From Leptodontidium sp. MPI-SDFR-AT-0119 (taxonomy: Eukaryota > Ascomycota > Leotiomycetes > Helotiales > Leptodontidiaceae): a stretch of DNA of 64,000 bases. How positions within the stretch are numbered: the stretch's first letter is position 1; every line of letters begins with the position of its first letter. Below are positions 11,801 through 23,650 of the stretch, piece by piece. Made by a program: the position numbers and the translations under genes. The notes beneath the pieces were generated by a model that did no database searches, was not told the origin of the DNA, and saw only the letters and a list, made by a program, of their open reading frames with translations. The DNA is taken from contig JAHLEZ010000017.1 of NCBI GenBank assembly GCA_020726505.1, positions 930,001 to 994,000 of the forward strand, given 5' to 3'.

Positions 11801-12813
11801 GTTGGGCCATATGTGGGTGATAGTCCTCCTGATGGAGGAGTATTTGTTCCCTGAGTCCGCTGCTTAGTCAAAGTATCAATTCTGCTCATCGCCGAGAATT
11901 GCTGCTCGTGAAGATGGTTGTCAAGCCCTGTCTCGTACAATCGTCGAGTCTTCGTCCCTGATCTTTCCAAAGCTCCATTGGCACCTGGGATGTTGGGTGT
12001 TACTGGAGTATGTCCTCCATTGAGAGATGGCGTTCTTTGGGAGGTAAAGGAAGTTGCAGCTGTCGAGCTCCGTGTTATTGAAGGTCCACCAGAAGAAGTG
12101 GTGGAAGATGTTTCTCTGTTTCGATTGTATCCCGAGAGTGGTGGGGAGCTGGGTCGTGATGATTGAGCCTCTTCTTCCCGTTGGCGGTCCTGTTCCTTCT
12201 GCTCCCTCTCTCGTTCCCGGATTTTCTGGAAAGCCGATTGACTGACATCGTTATCATATAGAGCTCTGTTTCCCATCATTATCTTTTGTCGACCACCAAA
12301 CAAATTATTCCCTTCCCCAGGCTTCGCTCGATTCATTATGCTGCCGTGTGTCGAATCATCGTCGGTTCCGTAGCCTTCTGAGCCAGCAAAAGAGTCGGTA
12401 CGGCCAAACGCAAATGGGGGTCGAATTGAGCCATTGATTGATGAAACCTCTGCAATATCCGACAGACCCTGCGTCGAGAAACCAAAGTCGTTTAACCTCG
12501 ATTGTCGTTTTGGAAACAGAACACTGTCGTCACTTGCTTTTCCAATCTTCGATTTCGGATCGTCCTGTTCTCGTAGCATGGAGAACCGAGCTGACAGTCC
12601 GCTCATCAGTAAACTCGTTCGAAAGTCGTCCGATGATGGTAATGCTGTTGAGAGGTCGATCTCTGGCTTTGGCTCTGGTTCCTGTGCTTTCTTTCCTAAC
12701 CTAAATGTCTTCGAAGATTTGGGTACTGCCGGTGGTGCATCTGAATCAGTTGAGGCCCTAACCACTCCATCCGGGGCTTCCTTGGCCTTTTTCTTCGTGC
12801 GGAATCGATTCAT
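8857..12813 (-). CDS. Large serine/proline-rich disordered protein, conserved-hypothetical type
   Basis: A single open frame of 1318 residues starting with ATG at 12813. It opens with a basic patch (MNRFRTKKKAKE) and has an ordered-looking stretch ALYDNDVSQSAFQKIRERER (about residues 184-203) followed by a charged helix. Most of the rest is rich in Ser, Pro, Arg, Gln and Asn and is probably disordered. A run of DNRM/DQRM units lies at about residues 920-952, and a second coiled, charged stretch (WEREMESRHIREGSTETQKE) precedes it. No catalytic domain or membrane segment is seen. I do not recognise the family; low complexity suggests a scaffold or regulatory protein (inference). Many reading frames on the opposite strand here are shadows. 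Confidence 0.85.
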   Translation of the reverse strand: MNRFRTKKKAKEAPDGVVRASTDSDAPPAVPKSSKTFRLGKKAQEPEPKPEIDLSTALPSSDDFRTSLLMSGLSARFSMLREQDDPKSKIGKASDDSVLFPKRQSRLNDFGFSTQGLSDIAEVSSINGSIRPPFAFGRTDSFAGSEGYGTDDDSTHGSIMNRAKPGEGNNLFGGRQKIMMGNRALYDNDVSQSAFQKIREREREQKEQDRQREEEAQSSRPSSPPLSGYNRNRETSSTTSSGGPSITRSSTAATSFTSQRTPSLNGGHTPVTPNIPGANGALERSGTKTRRLYETGLDNHLHEQQFSAMSRIDTLTKQRTQGTNTPPSGGLSPTYGPTPGDRWDRQIAGKQSMPNLRAASPPPTGTAMGTFDFGVRKNSNAASKPFGMASPPLSPPMSEYDEHGILPVQPNDRGKATALGAFAKPAPYDENKYSQRQLQMQQDRDAPPARKNSPPRAFVPRNPQQQPMSSRTRAESNSTYGSVRSRSNSSAQRTFLPHDRIPEAPMSNITVPESQAMSSGTFLASPDSASSASPNDLGPEQNRFRNHPKPLDLSHLYHPDQRVQVDRPDESQHPAHRLQSDLSPAIASPDVSNMSLQPISAKSAQPPADSPTLGPGLGSIRQHLRSDSNTSSVYGGVPSAHFASRFPTDAHESMPQNEYSTKSTPWDNDWDQESNYGEDSSANLMNGGTSQPPPLSVRSPNIDTSVNEPRNASWEREMESRHIREGSTETQKEHQAFQEELASRRRKVQEKMKSMVESESGSTISLPPHPADWPKDAHQVKNNALGLLKTKTSRGSLVGRPKEAPTSKAMKMLGIGNATITSGSPSPGKSKFEDSPWNQEEEEREPVRATDATPPTRAFREARRAAQRDREREVANRHQQRLGSESDQEWPVQRKERERPRMANQRMDNSWVDNSRDNSRMDNYRMDQRMDQRMDNRIDNRMNNRMDNRMDNRMVSPRRENFYRNQDQSERVPSHMRPRHRTPSRERKPPPVTYTHRNGSSSQESKDSNGTNRSGSRPPSNASRDRSGSDTSGGRSKSRTGAYRDDLAKAMAEGTSSTSLGYEERPTRLMPRSPGPPGMGLPASPSPIPSPMMGSNRSRSNSKSTPAGYFEKLPNLQIGNEGIEIGAAPRPSPTAPFVVNPTPALVQPSPAGSGTNTPTGQGGSLPGAPSMRKKSINKSDISEPMFISSTSRITTVNLPPGSSLTNGSEINAPPIPPVNPKRRQTRTMFGGFMGRRDDDEIHSMPAATQSTEEMSTFSADEGESKPKVRGKLRKSSSEGGNLNARARQAANAAPSPAMPGTFPPGSGSPPRPIEGGMF
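9957..10075 (-). repeat. Tandem 12-nt repeat encoding D-N/Q-R-M units
   Basis: On the minus strand about ten degenerate 12-nt units of the type GACAACCGNATG follow each other, encoding DNRM, DQRM, DNRI and NNRM. It lies inside the 1318-residue gene and, being a multiple of three per unit, can change copy number without breaking the frame. Confidence 0.85.
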
Positions 12814-15800
12814 CGTGATTAGTTGTACGTATTACCGCCGTCTGGAAACAATTAGCCCTGAAGTCTTGCAGCGTATTGTAGCTACGAAGGAGGACTGACA
12901 ACGAGTGTTGTGGGTGAGCACGCTCACGAATTGGACCTGAGCTTCTCCAGCTTGTAGATGTACGTATGTACGAGACTTTCGTGAAGCAAATCCGAATCAA
13001 AATGAAAGGATGACAAGTCCGTAGCGTGGAGGGGCGGAGAAGGAACCTATTCCGGGGTACAAGCATCAGCCCTGAAGATATAAAAATAAGACGAAAAGAG
13101 CGGATTCTTGGGATTAGACACGGGTTGTGTGGTAGGGTTTATCCCAATCCCCGTCTGAACAACGGCACGTACTATGAGCAGCGATCAGTTTCGAAATATA
13201 GCGGAAGAGGCAATCGATAATCAACGATCGGGATGCAATGGCAGAGGTCGCGTAGGGGTCAACGGGTGTTGTGCTTCAGACTTGGGAGTGACTGTCACGG
13301 GCTTGTTTCGGTATCCTTGGAGTCTGGTTGTCGTGGCTAAGTACATATATTGAGGTGCAGAAAGAAGGTTTGTCCGAAGTTCGAAGCTCCCACCAGGTTT
13401 CCCCCTTCTCGGCAGCCGTCAGAGGCAGATGTATGGATGGATAGCTGCAATGATCGAAGGTTCGATTCTTCGCGCGTCGTTGAAGGAGGATGCAATTAGA
13501 ATAGGAGTGAGAGGAGCGGTACGGCGCGTCGACGCAGCCCTGGACGGATGGAAGCAGAAGTAGCTGAGTGAAGATTGCTTGCTCGGAGATTCGTGTGACA
13601 ATGCATGAATGGGTTGCTGTTGCAGAGGCCGCGGAGAGGTATATGTTCGACGGATGGCACTGGTTCCTGATCTTCGTTTGCACAGAGGACTCAGAGGTTC
13701 TGATGTTTCGACTCCAGGAAAGATGTTTACTCTGCCACTGCTTTCTGCTCTGCTCTGCTCTGCGGGATGGCGTCGAGGTGAGTCGAGTCGAGTCGAGGGT
13801 AGGAGAGGTGTGGGTGGACGAGGGTGTGCGTTGCAGGTGCAGGTGCAGACAGGCAGGCAGGAGAAAAACGAAGAGAACAATGCGATGCAATGCAATGCGG
13901 TGGTGCACGAAGGAAGCCCTGAAGCTGGAGAGGAGGGAGAGGAGGATAGATGGGATGGGATTGGCTGGGGGAAGTCAACGGGGCATGGGGTGGATAAAGG
14001 AGGGCAAGGGTGGGCATCGACCGGGAACAGGGCATGGGCCAAAAAGTGGTGGAAGGCAAGCGAGATCAAGGATCCGGTCTGGCCCTGGTCGTGCCCTGGT
14101 GGTGTTGGCCTGGTCTTGTTCTTGATCTCAGTCAGGGGCAAGAGGCAGGCAAGCCGATGGATGCTGCTGGTGCTGCTGCTTGGTGACGGTGCTTATGCAG
14201 AGCCGTCGTTGGTTCCTGGCTTGGCCCAATGGGTAATTGGCGCTGATGGATAACCACTAACTGCCGTCCCTGCAATTGGGACCGATAGGATAGGCCCGAC
14301 ATGGGAGAGCGCGCCACGGAATGAAGAGGATGGGTGATTAAAGTACACGCGGTAATCAGCGCGGTACAGTACTGTAATCCACTGAGTGTCATTTAGGCCC
14401 TGAAGCCGGAGGCCTGAAGCCCGAGGAGCTGGAGATGGGGCTTGAGTTTGAGCTTCAGCGGTCTTCTGTTTTTTTTTCAGGGAGATGTGCTCCAGAGAGA
14501 GACATTGGTGATCCATCCATCAAACTTTGCGGGCAGAGAGAATATCCGGCAATCAACCACCCCCGGGCAGGCTGCCGAAGATCGAAAACACATCCATCAG
14601 GGGAAACGAACAAAACAAACCAAAACACCTCGCAGCTATCTCGGACAAACCACAGTTGTTTCTTCGGTGCGGAGTGGACGAGTATCATTTAGTGTTTCTA
14701 CTTCTCATCTGAGCACTCATTGAGCATTGAGTTCAGTAAGACCATTGCACAAGGCAGAGAGAGTTCAGCAGGCCAGGGCGTCGAGGACGAGGATGAGGAT
14801 ATGGACGAAGTTTTGACTCGGTAGGTACAAAATAATCCTACAAATATAGTGTAGCACAGCACAGGGTACGCTGCAAGATTGACTTCCGGCGTGCGTAATT
14901 GCGTATACAGTTGTGTTTCCTTGTACCTATTTGTACCAGCTGTACTTCTTACCAGCTGGACAGAAGTACAGACAGTGTACCTGCGTCTCTGTCCATCCTT
15001 AGCCAGCTCTTCAGTACTGGTCAATCGGTGCTGAACCTCACAGGCTCCAAGCAAGTCCGTCCGCTCTTGGTACTCCCTCTGTACAACTTCAGATATCTCA
15101 AGGGATCACGATCACGTCAAATCGCAGATAGACTTTCCTTTCAGACTTTTTTTATATTGATTATCATGTTACCTTATCCTTCCTGTACCCCTCTTTTTCA
15201 TCGCAAAAGTATGTTTTCTTCCTCGGTGCTTTCTTTGAAGCTTGTGCTGGCTGTCGATTTGCAAGGAGCAGAGTTATTCTCGAGATTCGGATCAGTTACC
15301 GTACTCACATGTACGTTGTACTCCTAACCCCTTGTCCAGATGAAGCGCACTTGGGAAATCAAAATAATAGCGCTGTGCCCCTGAAGGATTGTGACGATAA
15401 CTGCACCATTCGTTGGTGGGGAGGTCCAGCGGCAACGCTACTCACCAGCCTATCAAGTACGTAGGTACATATTCATACCAATCCACATACTATATTTTCC
15501 TTTTCCCTAACAACGTCAGATAGTTCATCAAATCCAAACAATTAAATGCATCAGATGTCGTCCCAGCTCGTTTGCTTGCTCTCTCTGACAGGCGAGTGAG
15601 TCAACACTCCTTATCCAAGCAACCAACCTTCCTCACATCCAAATGTCTCGGTCCTCGGCCCCAGACCCGCATGCAAAACACTCAACTCTCAATTATGATC
15701 TTATCACATCCATCTGTTCCTCTCTGTAACTTCGAACTGCGGGGTCCAAAAAGCCTGTCCAATAATAGGCCCAATCCGGCAGGATATGATGCTTCACGGA

Positions 15801-18800
15801 ACTTGCTTTTCCACTCTGAAGTGAAGCCTGCCCTGCCCTGCCACAGGTCCAAGCACATGCAGCACCTCCCTCAGCACCTCACAGTTCCCCGACCCAATGC
15901 CAGGCCCTATCGCACGCCACGGAACGATTCCAAACGGTTTCAGAAACGCGATAAGCCTATTTTTCTGTCTCTCACTCATATTCCGGACTCCAGAAAACCT
16001 GTTTGCCACTGTCTTCTCGTTCAGCCGCTCCGCTTCAATACAGGACGACACTAAGGCACGAGTACCAGAGTACAGAAGACAAAGTACAAGATGCCGACGA
16101 TAATTCCTAAACTCACAATACCCCTGAGAACATCCCATTCCATCCCATCCCCTTCCAATCTATTCCATTCCATTCCATTCAAAATCCCTCCTTTAGGCCA
16201 TTTGTCGCGTGAGCCCAATAGGGGTTAATGTCTGCCATCCAAGCCAAGTCCATGAATCCATCCCGCTGGACAAGGATGCTTGATCTCATTCCCTTCCCTT
16301 TACCCCCCTGCCACTTACCCCTGTACCACCCATCCACCTATCCATACCCGCGGAAACGGCCTGCTGCCCGTACCACTCACGTCCTCTTTGTACCTGGCGC
16401 TTGCCCCCTTCCAGGTCTTAGCGCGGGCTTAAAATGAGACCATGACCGAGTCCCGGGAGAGGATCCCCACCCACCACAACTCCACTCAGTGGCTTCACAA
16501 AAACTTTTTATCCAATCCATCCTCTGTCAGGGGGTGCAAGGCAAAGGAAGGAAGGAGTCAAATCCATCTACGAAAATCCCGAAAATCCTCAGCCGATCCC
16601 GAACAGTCTGGCCACCCCTCCCGTCTCCTCTTATCCAAGGAAACCCAAGGAAAAACTCTCGCACTCGGAAAAGAGGTTGCGAAAACCTTAATTGAGAGAC
16701 GAGAGACAAGACGGAGAAAGAGATAAGACAAGACAGGAAACGGAAACGGCGAGAAAGAGACAAGAGAGCTGGAAGAGAAGGGAGTGCGGATAGGAGGAGT
16801 GGAAAGGATGCGCGGAAGGGTGGAAAGATCTTCCTGGAGCCTCTTCCAAGAGATACTAAGTGCATCGTCAAACGGAGGCGTTGAAAACTTGAAGCGGTTC
16901 AAATTTGATGTCTCTCTCAACTCTATCAGCCTCCAGCCCGGAACCGTGGTAATTTACCGCGTATGGATGAGATGAGATGCCGTGGTTCAGCCTTGTCCAC
17001 CGTGCGTGCGGTTGTCAGTCGTTTTGCCCTCAGGCTTTCTCAGGCCCCCTCCCATCTGCCACTACTTTACGGGTATCTGTCAGTCCGCCCAACGCAAGGG
17101 AAGCCCTGGATGTCCTCACTCTGAAATCAACGTCATCAATCAAAACACCATCCATTCGACAGCTCACGGTTCACAAGATGTCTTAAGCTCAAGACATCTA
17201 TCTATTTCGGCAATTGATGCTCTTCACGAATCAGGCAGCTCGCCCGACTCCGATTACGAACCACCCGATGTATGTGTTCACGATCAAATACAGTACAGTA
17301 GAACGATAATAGATAATGCTATCAACCCGTTCATCTGATAGAGAGATAGATCAGGGTTACACATCCGACTCACTACCTCAGTTAGGTCATAAACTTATGC
17401 TATGCAACACCGTTTGCATCAAACTATCGCCTGCACTATTGACAGCGATGTCACGAACCAATCAGCAGCCCAACCCACATCCAACTACCGAAATACAACA
17501 TGCTATTGAGACAAGGCCCTTGATAAATTTAGGCCTAAATTTATGAACTTGCATTTCTCTTATGACTAGCACTCCACTTTCATTTCACCACGTCACAACT
17601 TTCTCATTTCATTTTTCATCTCAATTTCAAGCAAAGCGGAAAGCTGGCTGCAATTGCAATTCCCATGCAAGCAGGAAAAATCCAAAAATCAAAGAGAAGA
17701 GAAAAAATCGAGATGGACCCCAAAAGGCCCCCACATTCGAGCTCCAATCCAATCCCATCCCATCGATCGATCAGTAAGCACTTTCCTCGGTCATATCTCC
17801 GAAAAAGTGACAGCTCATCAAGCCCACAAAGCCCAAAATACAACTCTGACGACTGTGAGGAGAGATGACTTCTGCAAGCCCCGAAGCCATTCTTCCAGGA
17901 TAATTCCAGAAGGAGTACTCTATCATAACAATAACAAAGAACCGACGCGTAGGAACGCGTCTCCCTGCTTTGTTTTCATCGGGATGCTTGGGAAAGAGAG
18001 GGCTGATGAAAGATGACATCTCCAAACCTCAAACCACCAGGGTTCTTCGGTAAGAGATGAGATGAACACTGAACAGAACCCCGCAAACTCTGACCTCATC
18101 TCACCTCATCCTGCACCACATAAAGCCCAGGGACTTCTATTTCCTAAGTTCTATTTCTAGTACAGCAACTACAGCTATGATTTGATTCTACCGTCATTGC
18201 TTGGTATCTATAAAATTCCGTATATCCCTTCCATCTCCACACTCCCCTCCAACCGCGCAAGAGAAACAGATCTAATCTCTCAACGCATCCTCTTACAGTA
18301 CAGCTCTGTACCAAACATACTAATCCCTCTGATCCCCGAAGTCCTGCACTTCCCTACCCATTTCTACCCGTCTTCTTCAAACCTCATTCACTCTTCAATC
18401 ATCACTCTCCTCCTCGAATCCTTCCTCAAAGTTCCAGACCTCCAAGCCCAAAAGCAAAAAAAAAACTCAAAATCGCATCATCATCCATGATCTTAAAATC
18501 TCCAACCGTAACCTACCACCTTAGTCTCCCTCACCAACCCTCACTAAACCCTCACCAAAGCCGCACCAACAGCCAACCCCGCCAAACCACCCATCTCCCC
18601 GGTACAGCCAACAGCACGCGCATCCCTGCCCCACTTCCATCCTTCTCATCTCGCAACACGCACGCGGTTTTGTTCATTTCATTTCATTTTATTTTTATTC
18701 CCGTCCGTCCATCCTATCGTCCCAGGATTTCGGTCGAAGTAGATTATTGTTATTGGTCGACGCGTCTTATCTTTCTTCCGCGTTTTTTTCAAGGAGGGGG

Positions 18801-20677
18801 AGGATGCTGGCGTGGTATTTTCGTGTGTATATCGTGAGCGAGTGAGTAAGTGATGCGGGGGAAGGAAAGCTTCAGTCCGGGCGTTGGAAGGTTACCAAAT
18901 GCAGTGCAGTGCAGTGCAGCGCGGTAGGGCGTAGTATGCTGTAGTGTAATGTTAAAAATGCATTCATACCTTACCCTTGAAGTGGAAATGCAACGGTATC
19001 TTAATTACAAGTATGACCGCATCTGCATCTGCATCTGCATGCTGCATTGCTACCTACTCTCCTCTAAAAGGAAATGGGAAGATACAGAATCCAACCGCCG
19101 GTGCAACCTTCAGAAACTCTGTTCGGTGTCAATCAGTCGGAGCTTTACCTAAGGGTAGATCAAACGGTCCAGTGGTCGATCTCTTTATGCTTTCCTTCGC
19201 TAAGCTACTTTACTTTACTTATTGGAGATCAAGTTCATTCGCGAGATCTTCCTTTTTTTTTTTCGGGATGTACTCCTCCTCCATCTCATCTGTTTGGAGC
19301 TAAGTTTGGGATTTCTTCTTTTTCCCTTCTCGCTTGTCTCGTTTCGCAGGACGGTCGGATGGTTTTGCAGCTAACTACCTAGCTACTGTACCAATGCGGT
19401 AGTGCGGTATTGGAGTAAGTACTGCATGAATACCACAACGCTCGTCCGCTTCATATAAAGTACATAATCTTACATACAGACAAGAGATAATCCTGGCCGA
19501 GGGTTGGGTCGCAGCGTTGTATTTCCTATTGATATCCTGTCCTTTGCTATGATAATACTTTCTTATTGTTGTTTGAGAGTTGCTGTGAATGGAAATGAAG
19601 GCCCTCGGTTCTTGTCTTTCTTATCCTCTGCTCAGAGTTTCAGATGCATGCTATTCCGGTGTCGAATCTTCCTCGAGGAGAACAGATATGGTCTGGGGAT
19701 TTGTTGTTGCAATGCAAAGTTGTTTGATGTTGTGTCTTCCTTGTCTTTGGCTACTTTCTGTTCTGGTGTCATGTTGTATCTGCATCTACCAAAGGTTGAA
19801 TTGGAATTTGCACTTGCTTGCTACGAGGAACAAGACAGCCATGGCCGTTCCTAGCATCTAGATCTACAATGTTGAGTCCACCGACCAAGAATACAGATCA
19901 TCTCAATCTTTCCTTTCTGGGCTGAAGGGAAGGATCATCTGCTGCTATGTTGGCAAGTTGGTTGAGTTGTTCTCGCCCTTCATTTCGGTCCACCTGTCCG
20001 GAACTTGTTAAATCTTTCCAACTGCGAGATGGAGCGAAGCCCTTTCGTCTTTCTGTGTTTTACTGCTAGAATGGAAGGTCTGTACTGTAATCTCCTCTTT
20101 TGGATGACTTCTCACTGGAGACCTGTTGAGAATCCTGCTCTGTCCTGTCTCACTTTTCTATATTTGGAAGTTTTCACTTTACTTCTATATTCCGTGACTT
20201 GCTAGCATGGCCACCTCAGCAGAAAACTCGGTCTCTTAGAACCATGATGTTTGTTTAGTACTCTTGCGAATGGTCCACACTCAATCCTACTTACTCGTGA
20301 CAATGGTAGCTGAGATCGGACCTCGGCTCCCAACTCACTACCTACCAGCTTTCCGCCCAAGCTCACCACATCAACCACCAGAACCACCCATACATCCCCA
20401 TCAAACACCATCTCCCCCTCCCTATAACAAGACCACTTCCTCATCCTCCTACCTATCCAGAAGGCCAGGCCATACCAATCACGTGAATTTCCCGAACCAA
20501 GCCCGCTGACTCAGCCAACCTTCCTTCAACCTTCAACATCGAAACGTCGCATCCAAACCTTCCCCTCCTCACAAAACGCCCTTTTCACCTACCAAATCAC
20601 ATTCCATCTGAATTCCACAGCCTACCCAGACCTCGACCAACCATTAAATCAAGAAAGAGAGGGAGAAAATACCAACC
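12814..20677. other. 7.8-kb region without a recognisable gene
   Basis: Reading frames here (for example 13419-14141 (-), 13568-14125 (+), 15572-16054 (+)) overlap one another, are rich in Ser/Pro/Arg/Cys and show no domain. The base composition is ordinary, not AT-rich, and there is no transposase remnant. It contains many short tandem tracts: (TCTGC)4 at 13744, (AGTCG)3 at 13781, ATTCC units at 16162, (GCAGT)3 at 18901 and CATCTG units near 19018. It may hold long UTRs, noncoding RNA or regulatory DNA; nothing in the sequence decides this. Confidence 0.5.
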
Positions 20678-21304
20678 ATGCCCCTCCTCTCCACCATCGC
20701 CGTCTCCGTCCTAGCGGTAGAACATGTCTACATCATGGTTCTGGAGATGTTCCTCTGGACTACCCCGCGAGGCCTGAAGGCCTTTGGGATGAAGAAAGAG
20801 TTTGCGGAAAAGACGAAGACGTTAGCTGCTAATCAGGGTCTGGTAAGAACACCTACCTATCTCCAGCACCGATATTGAGAATCTTCAAATCCAACCCTTC
20901 TCCTTATCTCATCATTGTGAACTCAAAAAACTCAATATCTTCAAAACTCAATCACATGTGATCGCCACGTCTGCCCTTCTACCCCCCCCCCCCCCCCCCC
21001 TCAGAACCAGACACCAACCACTTATTTTCCCCTTTCAAAACTTCTACAAAGCCTACCTAGATACCTATAAACTCAGAGCAAAACAACCAGCTAACACGAA
21101 CCACAGTACAACGGCTTCCTCGCCGCCGGTCTAGCATGGTCACTCATCCACCCCGTACCAGAGGTCAGCAAGCAGCTCGGCCTCTTCTTCTCAAGCTGTG
21201 TGCTCGTTGCGGGCGTCTATGGTGGCGCAACTGCCAATAAGAAGATCCTATTCATTCAAGGCATTCCCGCTACGTTGGCTGTCGCTGCTGTGCTTTTCGC
21301 TTGA
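20678..21304 (+). CDS. DUF1304 small integral membrane protein
   Basis: Exons 20678-20842 and 21107-21304, phase 0, give 120 residues. The protein fits DUF1304 throughout: an N-terminal helix, VLEMFLWTTPRGLKAFGM, then LAANQGLYNGFLAAGLAW across the splice junction, and ILFIQGIPATLAVAAVLFA at the end. Four hydrophobic segments are expected, so it is a small membrane protein; its biochemical role is unknown in the family. The 264-nt intron is long for this window and contains a run of 19 C (20982-21000) followed by TCAG, a possible false acceptor. Start chosen because the ATG begins the family's usual N-terminus. Confidence 0.92.
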
Positions 21305-21612
21305 TCAGATTCGAGGAAGGGAAGAAGGGTATTATGGTGTATTTTGCAGAGTGAAGAAGGGGTGCATCGTGGATTTGCCCGCTTTGGTTCCCCTCGTCCT
21401 TGTATAATACGTTGTAGTATCTCTGCGCGAGGCGTGCTCTGCTCGAGGTGGGCAACCAAGAGCTGTGAAGACGCCTTGAAGTCGATAGGGGTATGATTCA
21501 ATATATCTATATCCACCACGTCCCATATCGGATTTTCTCACGGGAGAGATGGGACGCAGTTGAAGCTGAAAATTCTGTCGTTCTATGTGACTCTTCGCTA
21601 CACGTAACATCA

Positions 21613-22511
21613 TCAACCTAGCCTTCTCAAATGTATCCCGCAGACCCCTTGCCCAAGGTTATCTATCGCAATTGGCTTTGTGGAAGCAAACAAATGGAAT
21701 TCATGTTTCCCCCCAGAGAGAACAAATCGGATTGGACTTTGCCGGTCGCTGTACCATCTTCCGCGGGAGGCTCCTGGCAAGCCAGACAGTGACCCGAGGA
21801 TCCTGTTGTTGATGGCCAAGTGAAGAAGGGCTGTGTCGATACCAGTTGGGTGCCTCCCAAGGCATTTCCCAAACAAATCAGTGAAGGAACACGGCTCATC
21901 CGCAAGTGATTGAGAAGAGACACCGCAGCTCACCAAGATCTCTTGCCGACGATCTGGTTCTTCAAGTCGCCCTGTTTTCATGGCACCCGCATTACAAGCG
22001 TCATAGACTTCTAGAATGTCGGTGGCCGCTCCAGTTTCCAAGATATTGTCTAGCTTCTTCTTCCTCGGCGTGGACTGTGATAGCGTTCTCCGTGGCTGCT
22101 CGTCGTCACTGTTCTCGCATCTGAAACTAACAGTCAGGAACATGCTGTGTACACCTGAAGTCAAGTCAGCATACACTAAGACAAGCTCCTCGTGGTTGTC
22201 ATCACTCAACCCGCTTCCGGTGTAGTAGACAATGGTCAAATAGCATTTTGAATAGACATTTCGACTATTGGACGTAGGTTTTTCCTGGTGTAGTTGAGGG
22301 TACGGATTTCACCAATGGTGGCGTTCCCTACAAGTACATGCAGCACCACTTTGTGGTTAAATCCCTCTGGTCCCAAGACTCGAGTCAAATTTGATATCTA
22401 TTAGGTGTTAGCAACCAATTAGCGCTCCACAGCGTTGAATACACTCACATCCTGATCAGCGTAGGTGGGCTGGTTAATCCCAGCGATGATTTGCGTTATG
22501 CCAGCAAACAT
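21613..22511 (-). pseudogene. Caspase-like (peptidase C14-type) domain relic
   Basis: Reading starts near ATG 22511. A first strand with IIAGINQ leads to an intron 22398-22447 (GTGAGT, GCTAAC, TAATAG), then ISNLTRVLGPEGF. One frameshift near 22240 leads into LTIVYYTGSGLSDDNHEELVL, then DILEVYDACNAGAMKTG and EILVSCGVSSQSL. This order matches caspase-like folds: YYxGHG with the catalytic His, then D-x-CxAG with the catalytic Cys. Here GHG reads GSG, so the His is absent, while the Cys is kept in DACNAG. It follows directly after the kinase relic on the same strand, so the two may have formed one protein (inference). Alternative: an independent small caspase-like gene. Confidence 0.55.
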
Positions 22512-23480
22512 AACCCAGCCCAGACACGTTTTGCTGACGGTCGTTTTGATAGGAGCTCATCAAGCATAGGGATGATGACTTGCCCTATCTCGGAGAACTC
22601 ACTCAAGGGATCAAGACGATACAGGTGATAGATCCAGGTCAGAACTCTATCCAGCGTCTTGCAGGAATCTGCTATGCTCCAGCCTCGTTGCGTTGTCCGT
22701 AGAAAGCTCTCAAAGTGAGACGGACCCTTTATCAAGGTCCAAATTTCGGGAAACACGCATCTGAGCGAGAATATGTCAGATGGTCGGCTTCGCTCCATCT
22801 TCTGACTACGTTCAGGTGATAAGTACTGCGAAAAATGGTTCAGTCAAACCAGACTGCCTTAATGGCTCGTCCAGCTTTGGCATACCGTCTTACTTTCACG
22901 AACACGGGGATTGAATATAACACTCGACTCGTCAGGCCCCAAAAGTCCACTGAGATCCCGAAATTTACATGGCATACGGTCTGCCCCTCCAAGTCGAGGA
23001 TGCTTTCAGGTTCGACGTCTTTATGGCACACTCCACTTTCATGAATGTACTCCAAACCTTTGGCGATGCAGCCGAAAAGGTCGAGCGGAGTTTCTTGTCG
23101 TCTTCAAAAGGAGATTCGGATCGCTGTCTCCAATCACCGATAAATATCCCGCAAGATTGCATTTCGTCGCCGGGAAAGAGTAATATCGTATAGTTTGGGC
23201 CATACATGAAGGTAAGTACTCACGATTTGGATGATATGCCGGGTTCCTGCAATCTTTCATAGAATCTCTACTTCAGGCTTGACATCCTTTGAGTTGTTCT
23301 GGAAAATAAACAAAAATTTAGCAGCAAACACCATTCCAGTTTCTGTAGATCGTTCTTTCGACGCAGTTGCGCCCCGATTACCGTACCGGGCTTGTTGGTG
23401 CTACCTAAATCGTCGATATCTTTGAGGGGAACCTGTTCTCGAGACTGGAAGGCGAAGTCGAATTGATCGGCTTGTGAATT
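22496..23480 (-). pseudogene. Protein kinase relic, several frameshifts and a stop
   Basis: Read on the minus strand, pieces of one kinase lie in order but in different frames: DIDDLGSTNKPGTVIGAQLR; SKDVKPEVEIL, a TGA stop, then KIAGTRHIIQI; FPATKCNLAGYLSVIGDSD; LDLFGCIAKGLEYIHESG; the catalytic loop CHKDVEPESIL; VNFGISVDF in place of DFG; and RPSDIFSL with CVFPEIWTLIKG (subdomain IX). The style (LxPxxxCNLxxYL, HKD..PE.IL) is that of fungal kinases with a variable C-terminus found near STAND/HET-type genes. N to E in DxxxxN and D to N in DFG would abolish activity even before the frame breaks. Confidence 0.75.
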
Positions 23481-23650
23481 CGTCCAACGCAACTAAAGAG
23501 CTTGAGGAGTAGCCTTGCGCAAATGAGATGGTATGCGGGTGCGCTATCGTCCGTGACTAGTTGCGTGATGGTTCAATCGGTTGCTAAAGAGTGATTATCC
23601 CACCTACCCCTAGTTTGTGAAAAAAAACCTCACCCCGACGAGTAAAGGGG

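Noticed and set aside
13419..14141. 240-residue minus-strand frame overlapping 185- and 214-residue plus-strand frames
   Set aside because: Ser/Pro/His-rich on one strand and Gly/Arg-rich on the other, no splice-consistent model and no family feature; looks like non-coding GC-biased sequence.
15572..16054. 160-residue plus-strand frame
   Set aside because: No domain, no start context and random-looking composition.
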